The position numbers were made by a program, and so were the translations under genes. The notes under the pieces were generated by a model, which had not been told where the DNA came from, did no database searches, and saw only the letters and a program-made list of their open reading frames with translations. Positions 46,756 through 58,502 of a DNA stretch of 64,000 bases are shown here, one piece after another; positions within the stretch are counted from its first letter, which is position 1; each line of letters starts with the position of its first letter. The DNA is taken from the NCBI GenBank assembly GCA_963169105.1, contig OY720636.1, positions 107,756,539 through 107,820,538 on the forward strand, read 5' to 3'. The stretch is from Ceriagrion tenellum. Taxonomy: Eukaryota; Arthropoda; Insecta; Odonata; Coenagrionidae.

Positions 46756-46899
46756 CTTCGTTACTTCGAAATGGTTTATTGCAGTGTCTGTCTTTTATTC
46801 TATCCCCAGCCTTCCACAGTAACTCTTCTTATTTAAATTCCATTCCAGAATTCTTTGCAACAGGCTATTATAAAAAAAATTAAACTTGTTCTCATTTCG

Positions 46900-47160
46900 A
46901 GGATCTTGGCTCCCAAAGGAGTTTTAAGTAAGATTGAAGGGACATTCCGCCGAATTCTTGAAATCCAACTTATACTCGACACGGACTATTGGTCACTCAG
47001 GCTTAAGTATTGGCTTGTGCCGCTCTGCTTACAATATATTTCTTGCCTATACCATCTCTGGTGATTTTAATCCCCAGATATCAAAATTCTTCATCTATCA
47101 CAATATTTTGCCTTGCAATTTTAACGGCGAGGATGACATCTTCGTTGTTTACCATTAACC
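46900..47160 (-). pseudogene. LINE reverse-transcriptase remnant
   Basis: The minus strand from 47155 reads MVNNEDVILAVKIARQNIVI, DEEF, a stop, YLGIKITRDGIGKKYIVSRA and AQANT before a stop near 47005. The order (…EDVIL.VKIA.Q.I…EEF.YLG.KIT.DG…I..RIA.A) is the segment between the RT catalytic core and the C-terminal region in RTE-like non-LTR elements, and YLG.KIT.DG is its hallmark. After that the frame breaks and only weak resemblance remains. The YXDD catalytic motif, which would lie upstream (above 47160), is not seen. It is a truncated, dead copy. Confidence 0.72.
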
Positions 47161-47455
47161 ACGCAACCAAACCAGCCAACCAGGACTGACCACAGTGATA
47201 TCATACAGTTCACACGTCATTAACGTGACGTCTGCTGAAATATATATTCGGCACGGTTTTCAAACCGAAATCTCTTGTGCCTGCAGCCTTGGTGCTGATG
47301 GCTTAAAATCCAGCGTGTGATTTTTTTACCACTCAAAGATTATGAATTAAATGTAATGTGAAAGAATGTCCTCCCCTATATTTTCTTATCCTTAGCATCA
47401 ATCTCCAGGTTCCATTTTTTTCAGTCTTTCTCCATACGATTCAACATCAAACTAG
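47161..47455. other. Unassigned stretch
   Basis: The spacer between the LINE remnant and the polypurine domain. Nothing was recognised. Confidence 0.5.
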
Positions 47456-48210
47456 AAGAAACCGCAAAGCGGCTCGTAGTTTGGAGAAACCGCCAAACGA
47501 TCGCTCTGCAGGGAGCTCGCTCGAAAAGTATCCACGCAGAAAGAGAGAGGGAGATATCAGTAACTCGTCAGTCGATGAATGCCGGGTCGGTGATGCATAA
47601 ACGACGAGCAAGTCGGGGAGGAGAAGGGCGCGCGCGCGTAGGTGGGCGGTGAGTACGGCCCTCGGACGCCGGGGGGCGAGGGATGTGGACGGGGGCGGCG
47701 GAGAGAGGAGAGACCCACCGGCGATGACGTCGGCGGGTGTGGGTGGGAAAACGTCGAGGGGCGGGAGGGGGCTTTGCGTTAATAGGCCGCGATGATGAAA
47801 GAGGTGAAGGGGAGCAAGAGAGGGAAGATTGAGGGAGGGAGAAGGAGGGAGGTAGAGGGGTATAAGGGAGGGGAGAGGTTTTAGTAGGCGAGAGAGGAAT
47901 GAATGGCTGAAGAGAGCATCCACACGGTGGGGAGGGGTCGTGGAGGAGGGACGGAGGGGATTTTGAAGGGGGGAGGGTCCAGGTTTTACACTGTGTGTGT
48001 GTATACAAGAGCTTCGGATCGCGTTGCGAGTGCGGGAGGAACGAAAAAAAGAAGCTTGAGGCGTGGACATCTCCCTTTCCCTAAGGAAGGCGAAGAAGAA
48101 GAATGAGAAGACTAAATTTCTCGGTGGAGAGCTGTGGGTAGCTCATGCGAGGGGACAAAGAGCCGGAGAATGGGGCGTAGCCCGTAGAGGGAGGAGCGGA
48201 GAAAAGAAGG
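47456..48210 (+). repeat. Polypurine, CpG-dense domain
   Basis: The plus strand is G/A-rich, with a CpG-dense core at about 47610-47770 that includes GCGCGCGCGCG at 47629-47639 and a CRE-like TGACGTCGG near 47726. A GT microsatellite is present at 47991-48001. Minus-strand frames of 207 and 146 codons are low-complexity P/S/L/H readings of this skew. A distant promoter or CpG island is possible because CpG density is the highest in the window, but no transcript evidence can be read from sequence. Confidence 0.75.
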
Positions 48211-51121
48211 CACAAATGAAGATGCGTGATATCTTGCAATGACCAGCGAATTGCGATATATCTATCGATGTATCGAGTGAAAATATATCTACATAATTTC
48301 CACACATAGGCACATTGATATACCATAATTGCGATTTATTTGATTAAAACTCAAATGAACAACTATTTTCATCCTAGCCATATCATTGCCCACGACGTGT
48401 TTTCAAATAACGAATCAATTCCACTATATAGGGTATAATATCGCATCGCATCACTATATCGGATATCCTAATCTATGCGGTTCCACAGCAAAGAGAATAT
48501 TCGCGTTAAGATGACTGTTATCAAAGAAAAACTGCAACATGACGATGATAAACAGGAAGTTTAAGGAGAAATCTGAGAAACTTCAGGAGGTTTTTGGGGT
48601 GGAATTTCAAGCATTTTATGTCAAATAAACATAGGGTTACATATCCACACCTACAAAGCCACGGCAGGGCAAGAATTTTATTCAATACATTTGGCAGTTG
48701 CGAGGAAAACGCCGAATAACGGTTTGTAATCCAAAGATCGATCGGAACGCCGGAAACTTGTCCCAGTGGTGAATCAATTTTTTTCAATGTTGCCCTTCAT
48801 TCATTTGGTGGCTTATCCAGAATATTCGTAGCGATAGGGTCCCGTTTCCATGGAAACAACAAAGCGGGCTGAGTATAATGTTAAGCGTAACTTGAGCTCC
48901 ATAATTAAGCAGTCGGGAACCCCACGTCCAGCATGCAAATTTGTTGAAATCTCACGCCACATTAACCCTAAAAGTTATGCACATTCCTCGGAGAAAAATA
49001 TAACAATATAAGCTCTTGCATAATTTATACGTAAATGGAAAAATTGAGAGAGCCACAAGACGTAAAGTATCGCACTTATACGACATTGCGGTAGGTCCGT
49101 CAAATTTTCTAGCGGCTCGGTATTACACGGCGATTTAACATAAATATCCATCGTCGCAGTCACTGGCAACTCTTTATTCGTTTTATCGCTCAGCTTACTC
49201 AGCAACACAATAGCGCAATTGATTTTCATTCCTTTCGGCTCCTGCGAAGTCGGCAGCGAACTTTAAACACTGCCCGCTGGGCTTTAAATTGAAGGTCCTC
49301 TCAGAAAAACAGGATTTTACACACCTAGATTGTGAAAGAAGACTTAAATCTAGGTTAATGAACTTTTATTTACGATTAACATATATTTTGGCACTTCGTA
49401 GTCACAAACGATTTATGTAAATGATTATATGGTGGTAGTGGTCTACCAGAAAGACTGCAGTCAGACCATCATGACAGAAAGACCAGACAGACCACGTCCA
49501 GCCTCCGTTTAACAATGATATATGATGGGCATCCTACTACGCTCATCGTCCTTCTCAGAAAATAGAAGAGGACGTACCGTTACGCACATAGCACTCAAAG
49601 TGTTAAACATATACGCAATAGAGTTGTTGCATTCTAATTAATGAGAGAACTTCGATAATCGCATCCCCGATAATCGTTTCCACGTCGATTTTTGGCTAGG
49701 GCGGCAAACATGGATGATAAATTTTTTTAATAACTACATAGTAAAAGTCTTCCATTTGCACGCAGTACGTAGTTTGAACCAATTCGTCCACTGAGTACAA
49801 GGTATTCCGCCATGACTCTGGGTCACCAACAGAATCCTACCAATCGGAGGGTCAACGGACGTTTCGCAGGCGGACAACGTGCCATTCATCATCGTTTTCG
49901 CACGATATGGTGTTCCGACTTACGCTAAATTCAACACCTCGAATGGAAAGTGGCCGATGTATCGCAACATCGCTCAGCACTATAAAGGTCGTTTCAACGG
50001 GGCACCTCATTGCGCAATTCGATTCACGGAAATTGCGAGAACGCGGGCACGGAATCAAAGCTGGGGCTATTTTCTGACTTCTGTTCATTCGCTCGCACAG
50101 TCATTCTAACAAGTCTCCTCTTCACACGATTCAATTTTTACTGCACGCCCACCCATGCATCATACTGCGCAGTAAAGTGCCTCGTTTAAAACAGTTTCAT
50201 GAGCAAAATCGACCGTTTCTTTTCCGGATTAAAAACATTCACAGATAGCTGCGTACTGCTGTCTTCTACGAGATGCCTTTGTTACTCGAGGGGGATACAT
50301 GCAAAGGGAAATGCAAACACTAAATAGCATCAGTCTTCTTGAAGCATGAAATACAGTAGATTGCACGACTAAATTTTTTATAAAATTTTTAGGTGACTAT
50401 TTTCCAATTATTGAATGAACTAATACTGTGGTGCACATCTGGTGACGTTTTATGGCGAATTTCTTACCCTTGATAATTTTTTAGTGGCTTTCGCCAAAGT
50501 TGATTTCATACGAATATCGCAAGTCACATTTGATTCATCGCGATGAACCCAGTGGGAGCATGGAAGTTACTTCACCTGATTTGAGACATTTACCGACAGG
50601 TACGGAGCACATTCTTCACCGCGATCCTCTTACTACTCGCGGGGGATGAATTTTCTATTATAAAAGCATATATGCCAATTGACACCTAAATGAGATTAGT
50701 TCACTAAATTTTCTGGTGGATTATCATCGCATGGTGATTTAAGACATGAAAATTGCACGTCGTAAACGATGTATCGCGACATCCCACCGCACAATAATAG
50801 GACCGTTTCTTTCCCTTACGTCTTCACTACTCCTTTATGACAGTTTTCATTAGGTTTTTGTACATGTAGAATAGCTAGCAAGTTATTTTACTCCCTAATT
50901 TTTTAATTCTTACCTCATACCAAGAGAGTTCACGCCGTGCATGCTTCCTACATAACTATTGTATATCTGCTCATTTTTGTAAAATGCAAAATACATTAAT
51001 TCAAACATCTTTCACAAACATTAGAAGGTAAGCTTATAGCGCAATGTTGACCTTCTGACAAGTATCTTCATTTTTCTCCATTTCACCCCGAGTGGAAGCG
51101 TATTTAACTTTACTTGGGCAC
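48211..51121. other. Unassigned AT-leaning stretch
   Basis: No gene was recognised. Faint internal similarities were noted, for example TATCGCAACATCG at 49963 against TATCGCGACATCC at 50771, each followed by a CGTTT word. They may be an old duplication of about 0.8 kb, too weak to delimit. Confidence 0.45.
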
Positions 51122-51462
51122 AGTGCAGTACATATTTTTTTTAGATTTTTTATTTTAGATTCTAATTTTTATCAGTGAATTAAATGTATAAATGGTTCTC
51201 GGGTTTCCGTCTGAGTAAGGCTTTTGGCTGCTGCCAACATTTCGATGGAATACTCCTGTATCGTCTTCAGAGCAGTGAAGAATAATAACAATAAGGTGTC
51301 TTTACTGGGGCGAGATTGACACTAGGGCAGTCCCTTCTTCCATCTAAACCATGAAGACGATGGAAGAGTATTCCATCAAAATGTTGGCAGCAGCCAAAAG
51401 CCTTACTCGGATGGAAACCCGTGAACAGTTTATATACGATTTATATACATAGTGCAGTACAT
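51122..51462. mobile_element. Foldback element with 12-bp flanking direct repeats
   Basis: The left arm (51187-51272) reads TATAAATGGTTCTCGGGTTT, then AGTAAGGCTTTTGGCTGCTG and CCAACATTTCGATGGAATAC. The right arm (51352-51437) is its inverted copy with GTATTCCATCAAAATGTTGG and CAGCAGCCAAAAGCCTTACT. The 12-bp AGTGCAGTACAT occurs at 51122-51133 and 51451-51462, outside the arms, and is a likely target-site duplication. A T-rich stretch lies between the left repeat and the left arm. The arms resemble those at 6.1 kb. Confidence 0.88.
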
Positions 51463-51671
51463 GTTGGCGACAACTCACCCCCTGCCACAAACCCACGAGG
51501 TGCTTGTAGGACATGAATGAGATGTCGTTATGTAGATGCAGATATGTGGTTGTAGATATGTAGATTAAAAATGTACATGTGTTGATGTATATATGTAGAT
51601 GTAGACATGTCAAAGTAGATGTGCATACATGTAGATGAGGACGTGTAAATTTAGATATGTAGATGAAATGA
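51463..51671 (+). mobile_element. LINE-type 3' tail with degenerate TGTAGATG repeats
   Basis: ACTCACCCCCTGCCACAAAC and CCACGAGGTGCTTGTAGG are followed from 51531 by a 140-bp degenerate array of ATGTAGATG / TGTAGACATG words. The same pre-tail appears at 28998-29072. The array is best read as the microsatellite tail of a non-LTR element that has since drifted, rather than an independent minisatellite. Confidence 0.6.
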
Positions 51672-51689
51672 TGAGGTGATATTTGGATC

Positions 51690-52210
51690 ACCTCTTACTC
51701 TACGTTGGCCTACCTTCTCTCCTTTCCTTTCTCTCTCGCGTCTTCGTCTTCCCCTTATCGATCCTCCTCCCCTCCCCGCTCACTCTCCATCAATGGAGGC
51801 GGACTCTTCTCCCCCTTTGCGAATGGGGGGGAAGACGGAGGACGAGGCGAGGGGAGAGAGAGGCAAGAATTCTCTCTTTCACTCTCTTCGCCAACTCCCC
51901 CCCCCCTTCCACCTACTACCCCCGTCTCCTCCACCTCCGCGAATACTCCGAGAAAGGATCGCAGCCACTAAGCACCCGACCACCCTTCATCTCCCCCTTG
52001 AAACCCGTCATTTTCCTCTCCTCTCCCCCGCCATTCTTCACATCATTCTCTCCTTCATTCCATCCTTCTTTCCCTACATCTCGCACTCTTTCTCTCCCCC
52101 ATCTCCTCTTGACCACTACTCTTCTTTCCCTCACTTTCTCCAATTCTCCCGCAACATCACTGTTTGTGCCCCACTTCCAATTTTGCTTACCTTTTCTGTT
52201 CCCATTCCTC
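51690..52210 (+). repeat. Polypyrimidine domain (C/T-rich plus strand)
   Basis: For about 520 bp the plus strand is dominated by CTC, TCC and CCC words, with one purine-rich island at 51820-51870. It makes overlapping plus-strand frames of 194, 236 and 88 codons, all P/S/L/F-rich and none with a motif. It is the third strand-skewed domain of the region, in opposite orientation to the first two. Confidence 0.85.
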
Positions 52211-53309
52211 CTCAATGGAATACAATACAAGTTTATACGGCGAAATTGCATACAATATAGTAGAAGTATACTTGTAGTAGTGTACTTGGGCTCTTGCTCA
52301 ATTCGTTGTGCTAAGGGTGAAACAAGAACGAGTCTACGGCCTCAACAGGAATGGAATAATGAGAATCCTCAGGGCCGTTCTTCCTTTTTTTAAGCTTTTA
52401 TTGACATGATTGATCGTTATCTTTGATTCCATGTCCTGCTGCACCGGCATATACTGAATACGAAAATCGAATTGTACAGTGATTTGGTAGTTTTGACAAC
52501 TAAAAATGTTTTTAGGGACGCCGAATCAGTTACAGCACAATGGCAACTGTCATGTCTACGCTTGGTAGTTATTCCCTGCTTTCGGAACATACTACTATTT
52601 CATATATCAGCGTTGCGATACTGGTGTGTAAGGTGCCTGGGTCACGTCGGCCCTGGATTCTCTCCTCCCACACCTATGTCGGATCGCAAGACCTATCAGG
52701 GTACAAAAGGAGTCGGCCCAGAGCAAGGATGAGAGGAGAACTGCAGTTAACCAAATTCAGGAGTACTTCAGTCGATGTAGTTGCATCTTACTGCCTAATG
52801 TAATGAAAATCTTAGCTATAAATCATGCAAATCATCCAACCCTGTGAGGCCATTCGATTCTTCAACCATAAAGGTAGCTGGATTATAAACCTAACTATCG
52901 CAGGGGGTAGTTAATTGGTATTTAGGTAAACATAGAAGAATTGTCTGTATTATTACTTACACTTGAGAAAATATCTTTTGCATTAGCTACATGCGACTAT
53001 AAAACTTAATGATTGTATTAGGAATAAAGTGCTTTCATTAAATTAAAAGATCGTTTTATAAGTAAGTACACAGTTCTCCACGTAATTGCTATGAATCTAC
53101 TAGCCATCAACATAAATCTTTGAAATAAATTAATCACTCTCATACTTAGTGCACAATGAACTGCGGAAACGCATAAAATTACAGAATTATTTCATGTTAT
53201 TAAGTTCCAAAAGCAGGAACCAAGTAAATAACAATTGAATGGAAATATTATATCCATACAGATGAAATCCAACCGTATCTGGCGTTACGTGTTGGAACAG
53301 CATTTCAAC
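52211..53309. other. Unassigned stretch
   Basis: No gene was recognised. Two overlapping plus-strand frames at 52472-52803 lack motifs. The rest is AT-rich. Confidence 0.5.
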
Positions 53310-53560
53310 AATTAAATTAAACAGTAAGAGTTGTACTGCCCACTTATATTTAATGCATAAAGATACACCACTTGTTTCAACGCACGTTAGGGCGTCATCG
53401 TCATGTATTTGCTCAATCTAACGTGTTTGCTAACTGGGCTAATTTTATTTTATTTATTTTACGGTTATTTTTTGTATCTAAAGTGCGTTGAAACACGTGT
53501 AGTGTATCTTTTTATATTAAATATAAGTGGACAGTACAACTCCTGCTGTTAAATTTAATT
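53310..53560. mobile_element. Foldback element (251 bp)
   Basis: The left arm (53310-53388) runs AATTAAATTAAACAGTAAGA, GTTGTACTGCCCACTTATAT, TTAATGCATAAAGATACACC, GTTTCAACGCAC. The right arm (about 53478-53560) is the inverted copy, ending TGTTAAATTTAATT. Arm identity is about 85%. The loop of about 90 bp is AT-rich. No flanking duplication is certain. Confidence 0.88.
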
Positions 53561-53753
53561 ATCAATTCATATGAAATCATTAGAGTAACAAAGAGATTTC
53601 TCCACTAGGGATGTTCCACTATAGGAGGGAGATTATCCAATCAATGGACCCTTGGGATGCCACGCAAGAATTACTAGACGCAACTATCTACTGGCCATCA
53701 GAAGGGAGCGATTTGTGCTATGACATTGAAAGGCATAAGAAAGGGAGACCGGG

Positions 53754-53843
53754 CTGGCTCCATAGGGTGTAATAATAGAACCTAAAGGGGACGAGTGGTT
53801 GATATAACGAGAGAGCTCTAGTGACGCATTCCAATCTGGCGTC
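53754..53843 (+). repeat. Short dispersed duplication X, copy 1
   Basis: A 90-bp block from CTGGCTCCATAGGGTGTAAT to CCAATCTGGCGTC. It is repeated at 54645-54734 with four substitutions. Confidence 0.9.
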
Positions 53844-54644
53844 TAAGCCCTTCATGTGGTACAAGGAACTTCTCTTCCTTACTCCACCCACTTATCGGAT
53901 GTTCCCCCTCCAGCAGCCTCCTTTGTGAGCATGCCACCTCTAAAAATCCCCCATCAACTTCTCCCGTATACGTCCAAACAATTCCACCGACTTAATTCAC
54001 ACTAATCCTACCTATCATTCTTTAGCACGTACTCCTCACCCAGCTCAGGCACCTGTGCATGTGATAATACCTTCCGTCATCGTCAAGGGCTATAAGCCTA
54101 AGATCAAGTAGAGGCTTCCTGCGCAGTTATCCGGTAATTTCTCAGTACGTACTCTCCAAAACTTCCAATTAATGAGTTCTAAGGCTTACTCAATAGTTCT
54201 CCTCTCACCTATTCTGCTCCCGCTACAACTTTCACGGTCGTTTCTCAGTTTAATTACGTCTTCGCCCACTTGTCTCATTCATCTGGTTTTCGCCAAAAAC
54301 TGTCTTCAATCCTTCACCGCTTCTTTACGTTTGATGATAACTGAATCTGATTTATTTATACCACGAGGAAATTATCACCACGAATTTATAACAAATTGCT
54401 GCACCTTGTGCAACAATAAAGAATTTAATTATATTGATTAAATGAATATAAGGTTAAAACACTAGAGGTTGCTAATTTTAATTTTTCTTATCTCTTAATT
54501 AACCTACATACAAATATTATTGCCGTCATGGTATTTCAAAATCGTGGGTACCTTACGTATATTAACTTATCATTGTCATTCGAAATCACATATAATTTCA
54601 GTTTTAAACGCACCAAATACTCCCTAGTATCTCCCTATAACTTC
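53844..54644. other. Unassigned stretch between duplicated blocks
   Basis: 53850-54340 is pyrimidine-leaning. An 89-codon frame at 54172-54441 has no motif. No gene was recognised. Confidence 0.5.
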
Positions 54645-54734
54645 CTGGCTCCATAGGGTGTAATAATGGAACCTAAAGAGGACGAATGGTTGATATAACG
54701 AGAGAGCTCTAGTGACGTATTCCAATCTGGCGTC
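54645..54734 (+). repeat. Short dispersed duplication X, copy 2
   Basis: The second copy of the 53754-53843 block, in the same orientation. TCCACTAGGGA follows within a few bases here and also occurs 150 bp before copy 1 (about 53600), so the original repeat may be longer and rearranged. Confidence 0.9.
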
Positions 54735-54780
54735 CAATTTTCCACTAGGGATTGAAATATTATTTCCTAGGATATATGCC

Positions 54781-54891
54781 CCTAGGATAATTATGTGGCA
54801 TTATATACCTACCTATGTGGAGTTGGTTAAGTAAGAAGATCTCCACGTATTTCAAATTAATTTACTACAGCTTTGATGCAATGCACGTCAC
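54781..54891 (+). repeat. Short dispersed duplication Y, copy 1
   Basis: CCTAGGATAATTATGTGGCA through GGAGTTGGTTAAGTAAGAAG and CTCCACGTATTTCAAATTAA to TGATGCAATGCACGTCACA. It is repeated at 55890-55996 with two or three substitutions and a 4-base difference (ACCTACCT against ACCT). Confidence 0.92.
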
Positions 54892-55889
54892 ATTTCATTA
54901 ATGAACATTTAAGGCAACAGAATAACGACAAGATAACACAAAAGCAATGCGTCACCCCGCAGTCTTTTTTGAATTGACACATATCGGTGAAATACGTAAC
55001 AAAAGGAGAACGCCATGGTTCTGTACGCAAACATGCCTAATTTATTTCTACCTCATTCACGGCTAATGTTTAGCCTAATTATTTATTAAATAATGTTGGC
55101 TTACACTATTATCATTGGTCCTTCAATCCTATTGGTTTACTGCAGCCCTCAATCCTCCCAATCTAATGCTAGTTTCCTTTGTTCCTCTCATACAATTAAA
55201 CCCAATTCACAAATGTTCATCACTAACGGAAAATACCCAAAATGTAAAAATGCAAAAATCATTTATTGTAGGACTCCAGGTTAAGAGGTAGACTAGAGAA
55301 TACTCCTAGCTGCCCCCATACGGTCCAAGAACAACCATTTTCCCGTACTACTCAATTTGGCGTCTTGAACTGCCCCTTGGTCCCTTTCCGGTAGATGCTC
55401 TCTCCAAGTGGGACACCCTCTACGCCGCCCCAGGGGATCTGCATCCCAATTGAATTGAGCCCGCACAACTTGAGACCCCCGCATCTAAACATACGAGCTC
55501 AGTTTGTCCAGGAAAAACAAACTCCGGTGAAATGTCTCTAAAAGGAATTCTAAGACACGTGCCACTTTTCAGACAAAGGATGCATGTTAAGTTTCCATTA
55601 AAGTTGGCATTATCGTTGAAACGATACGATAAACCATTAATGAAAAAGACGCGTCAAACGATAGCACCACCCGGGAGGTTGACCTCTTAGTGGTCGAAAT
55701 ATATGGCGATTAAATCACACTTTCATGAAAAATTCATTCAAATAATTTAAAGGATTAATACCTGTCGATGATTATGAAGTTAGAATACCGATGTAAGGGA
55801 ATCAACCTACGACGGCGAGAGTTCAGTCATCATGAAATTGAAGAAAAAAAACATTGCGAAAGTAAAATCAATTTTAGACTGCTATTGTT
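54892..55889. other. Unassigned stretch between Y copies
   Basis: About 55290-55490 is GC-balanced, and its minus strand is open for 63 codons (W-, R- and G-rich) without a family I can name. It may be a distinct interspersed repeat. The rest is AT-rich. Confidence 0.45.
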
Positions 55890-55996
55890 CCTAGGATAAT
55901 TATGTGGCATTATATACCTATGTGGAGTTGGTTAAGTAAGAAGATCTCCACGTATTTCAAATTAATTTATTACAGCCTTGATGCAATGCACGTCAC
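55890..55996 (+). repeat. Short dispersed duplication Y, copy 2
   Basis: The second copy of 54781-54891. A short tandem (ACATAGCCTCCAG, repeated) follows at 56043-56073. Confidence 0.92.
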
Positions 55997-58379
55997 AATC
56001 TCCGTCCAGCTCCTTAGTTACATCAACATCCTATTCATCTGCACATAGCCTCCAGATAGTACATAGCCTCCAGCCTATAGTACATACAGGCCTCCTTGGC
56101 AACAGAATAAAATGATGGCACCATATCTGGTCACTACATGTATTTCACAATGCCCTCATAGGTAATACCTCACTCTCACCTTCATGTTGATCATTTAACC
56201 AGCGCACACAGAGTAAAAGCAGTGAAGAGAAGGGATGAAGGATATCAAAGCAAACGGTAAACGGAAAGGCTAACTCCATGCGCTCGTCTGCGGAAACAAA
56301 ATTAGAGACCCGTCAGGGTGAAGCAGACAGTAAATATGCATTTCGTGCGAGAGCAAACTCCCGGGGAGTTTGATCGTACCGACACGGTGTAGTCGGCGGT
56401 AATTTTTGGTAGACGCTGGAAATATTCGACCGTTTGGATAGCAATGGGAAATGTGTTGACAGTTATGGAAGGTAAGGGAAAGGAACAAATGGAAAGGGTG
56501 GAGAAGCATGACATTGAGGTGAAAGGTCAGGCACTGCATGCCTAAGGATGTAAATGACCGCTAAGGTACTTCACATTTAGCAGTATTAGTTAATCAATTT
56601 GATGACTATCATTAATACGAAATAATAATGATAATCATCAAATGTAATCTTGTAAACCTACAGCCAGGTAACTATTTCAACTAAACCTGGGTAGTAAAGA
56701 TTTCACTGTGTCCTTGGCAAGGTCTAATCGGAATATATTTGGTAGTTCCCGGCGTTACACCGAAGAACTCATCCAATCTCGAATGATCAACAGTAGCATA
56801 ACGATTCCATTATTAAAATAAAGTTTTTATTACTACATTCGGATCTGGATTTCGGCGTACATCTTGATCATCAAAAGATCTGAAAAGTCGAAAGGAATGC
56901 TTCGAAAATATTGAAAAAGTGTACGAGAATTCAGGTTGCCGGAAAATGGCATTGTAGTACGTCGGAAATTAGGCCACGTGGCAATTAAATGTAATTTTTA
57001 GAGTATTTAAAAATTGGCAATTTTTGTGTTTGTGTGCTTTAACAATAACATTTGTGTTTGCTTTAAGTTTCACTTCTTACGCAAATAAGTAATAGGAACC
57101 GACACAAGTCTGTGATAAAACGACAGCATAAAAGCAGCTTTTACGGAAGCAATGGAGAATATTCCTGAGACCACCTGATCTTAGAAAATTGTTATTACAG
57201 CCGCAAATCAGCAGTAAACAAATGTCTCCGCTTAAGTCCACGGGTTCACCTTCAAGATAAGGTTTTAATGGGTCAAAGAATTTATCTGTAGAGCGGAGTA
57301 CTTTTCTCAGATTACGGTTTTTTCCCTTGAATGACTAACCATTTGCAGGTGGGAATCCTCAGCCACTAAGCGGAGTGCCGACTGTGATGTAGACCTCGAA
57401 CCACCGGCGCAATCCAAAGTTCCAAAAATTATGGTGCCATAAATGGCGTCTCTAACTTTGGAGGAACTACGAAGTTCGGGTACCCACGACCGCGAGGGAG
57501 GTACGACTGAGCCAAATATATCGCCGACACCCTCCCGACCTCATAACCGGTTTCAACCTCTGAGAAGTTGCTGTTTGACATAATAATCGGCTAAATATTG
57601 CAGTAAGAGGTTTACAAGTTTCATTCCACATCCTGTTCCGAAACTTTTGCTCCAAGAGAATTTCTCTCTGTTGAACTTGTCTTGAGTACGTTGGCGCCTT
57701 ACCCTATCTCACGTACACTACTACAACAGTCACGAGGGTTTCCCCTTGCTACAAAGAGTACAAGAAATTCCGAAAATTTTCCTCCCAATTAAATTTCATT
57801 ATGCCCATCAACACATCACAGAGATCATTGTTTAACAATTTCACCGCACTGAATTTCCATTATATTTGCTGAACCTTGGGCTATAGACGTATATATGCTC
57901 AATCAAATGAAGAAGGAAATACGGTATAAGAATTCCAACAAAAAAATAAACTGATGCATGCAAATCGTTACTTTTGATCGTAGTGTTAATGGCCTCGTTT
58001 AAGATATTTCTCTCTCGAAAAGCTTATCTTTGTCATTTTTTACAAATAGCAAAATCAAGTATTATTTCAATCTAACACTTTTATGTTCCAACGAAAAGAA
58101 CAAAGAAACCAGGAAATAAATGGCCCTATCTTCTTTAATCATCTGCTTCTACTTGACCAACTGACAATAACAATACGTTATTGTACAGCGTATATGCTTC
58201 TAAGTATTTTCGAATAATTTTTAATTTCCTCCACATTATTATTGAGTCTCTAGTATAAATAAATGAAAGGAGTGACCAAAGTTCCACGGGTGGTGAGAAA
58301 AAAAAGTCATTTTTACGATGCATCCCGAAATGACCCTTAAATGTCACGATATTGATGAACTAATTTATCCCTTTGAGCC
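55997..58379. other. Unassigned stretch
   Basis: No gene was recognised over 2.4 kb. Minus-strand frames at 56270-56539 and 57467-57655 lack motifs. Confidence 0.5.
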
Positions 58380-58502
58380 TTCAACACATTTTTATTTTGA
58401 CCGAATATGGTTTCGACACAAAATGTCATTATCAAGGTGACATACTTGAAAATGACATTACATGTCGCAACCATGTTCGTTGACGATTAAAAAGTGTGAA
58501 AT
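58380..58502. mobile_element. Small foldback element (123 bp)
   Basis: The left arm TTTTGACCGAATATGGTTTC, GACACAAAATGTCATTATCA pairs with the inverted right arm TGACATTACATGTCGCAACC, ATGTTCGTTGACG. Wording (CATGGTTTCGRCACA.TATGYCATYATCA) matches the arms at 15.9-16.2 kb, so they are probably relatives. Confidence 0.78.

Noticed and set aside
47447..48070. 207- and 146-codon minus-strand frames
   Set aside because: Again two overlapping frames inside a G/A-rich domain with low-complexity translations.
51527..51671. Independent minisatellite of TGTAGATG words
   Set aside because: The sequence just before it matches a LINE-type 3' UTR also found at 29.0 kb, so it is more simply the element's tail.
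51676..52393. 194- and 236-codon plus-strand frames
   Set aside because: By-products of a C/T-rich tract. Several frames are open together and there is no motif.
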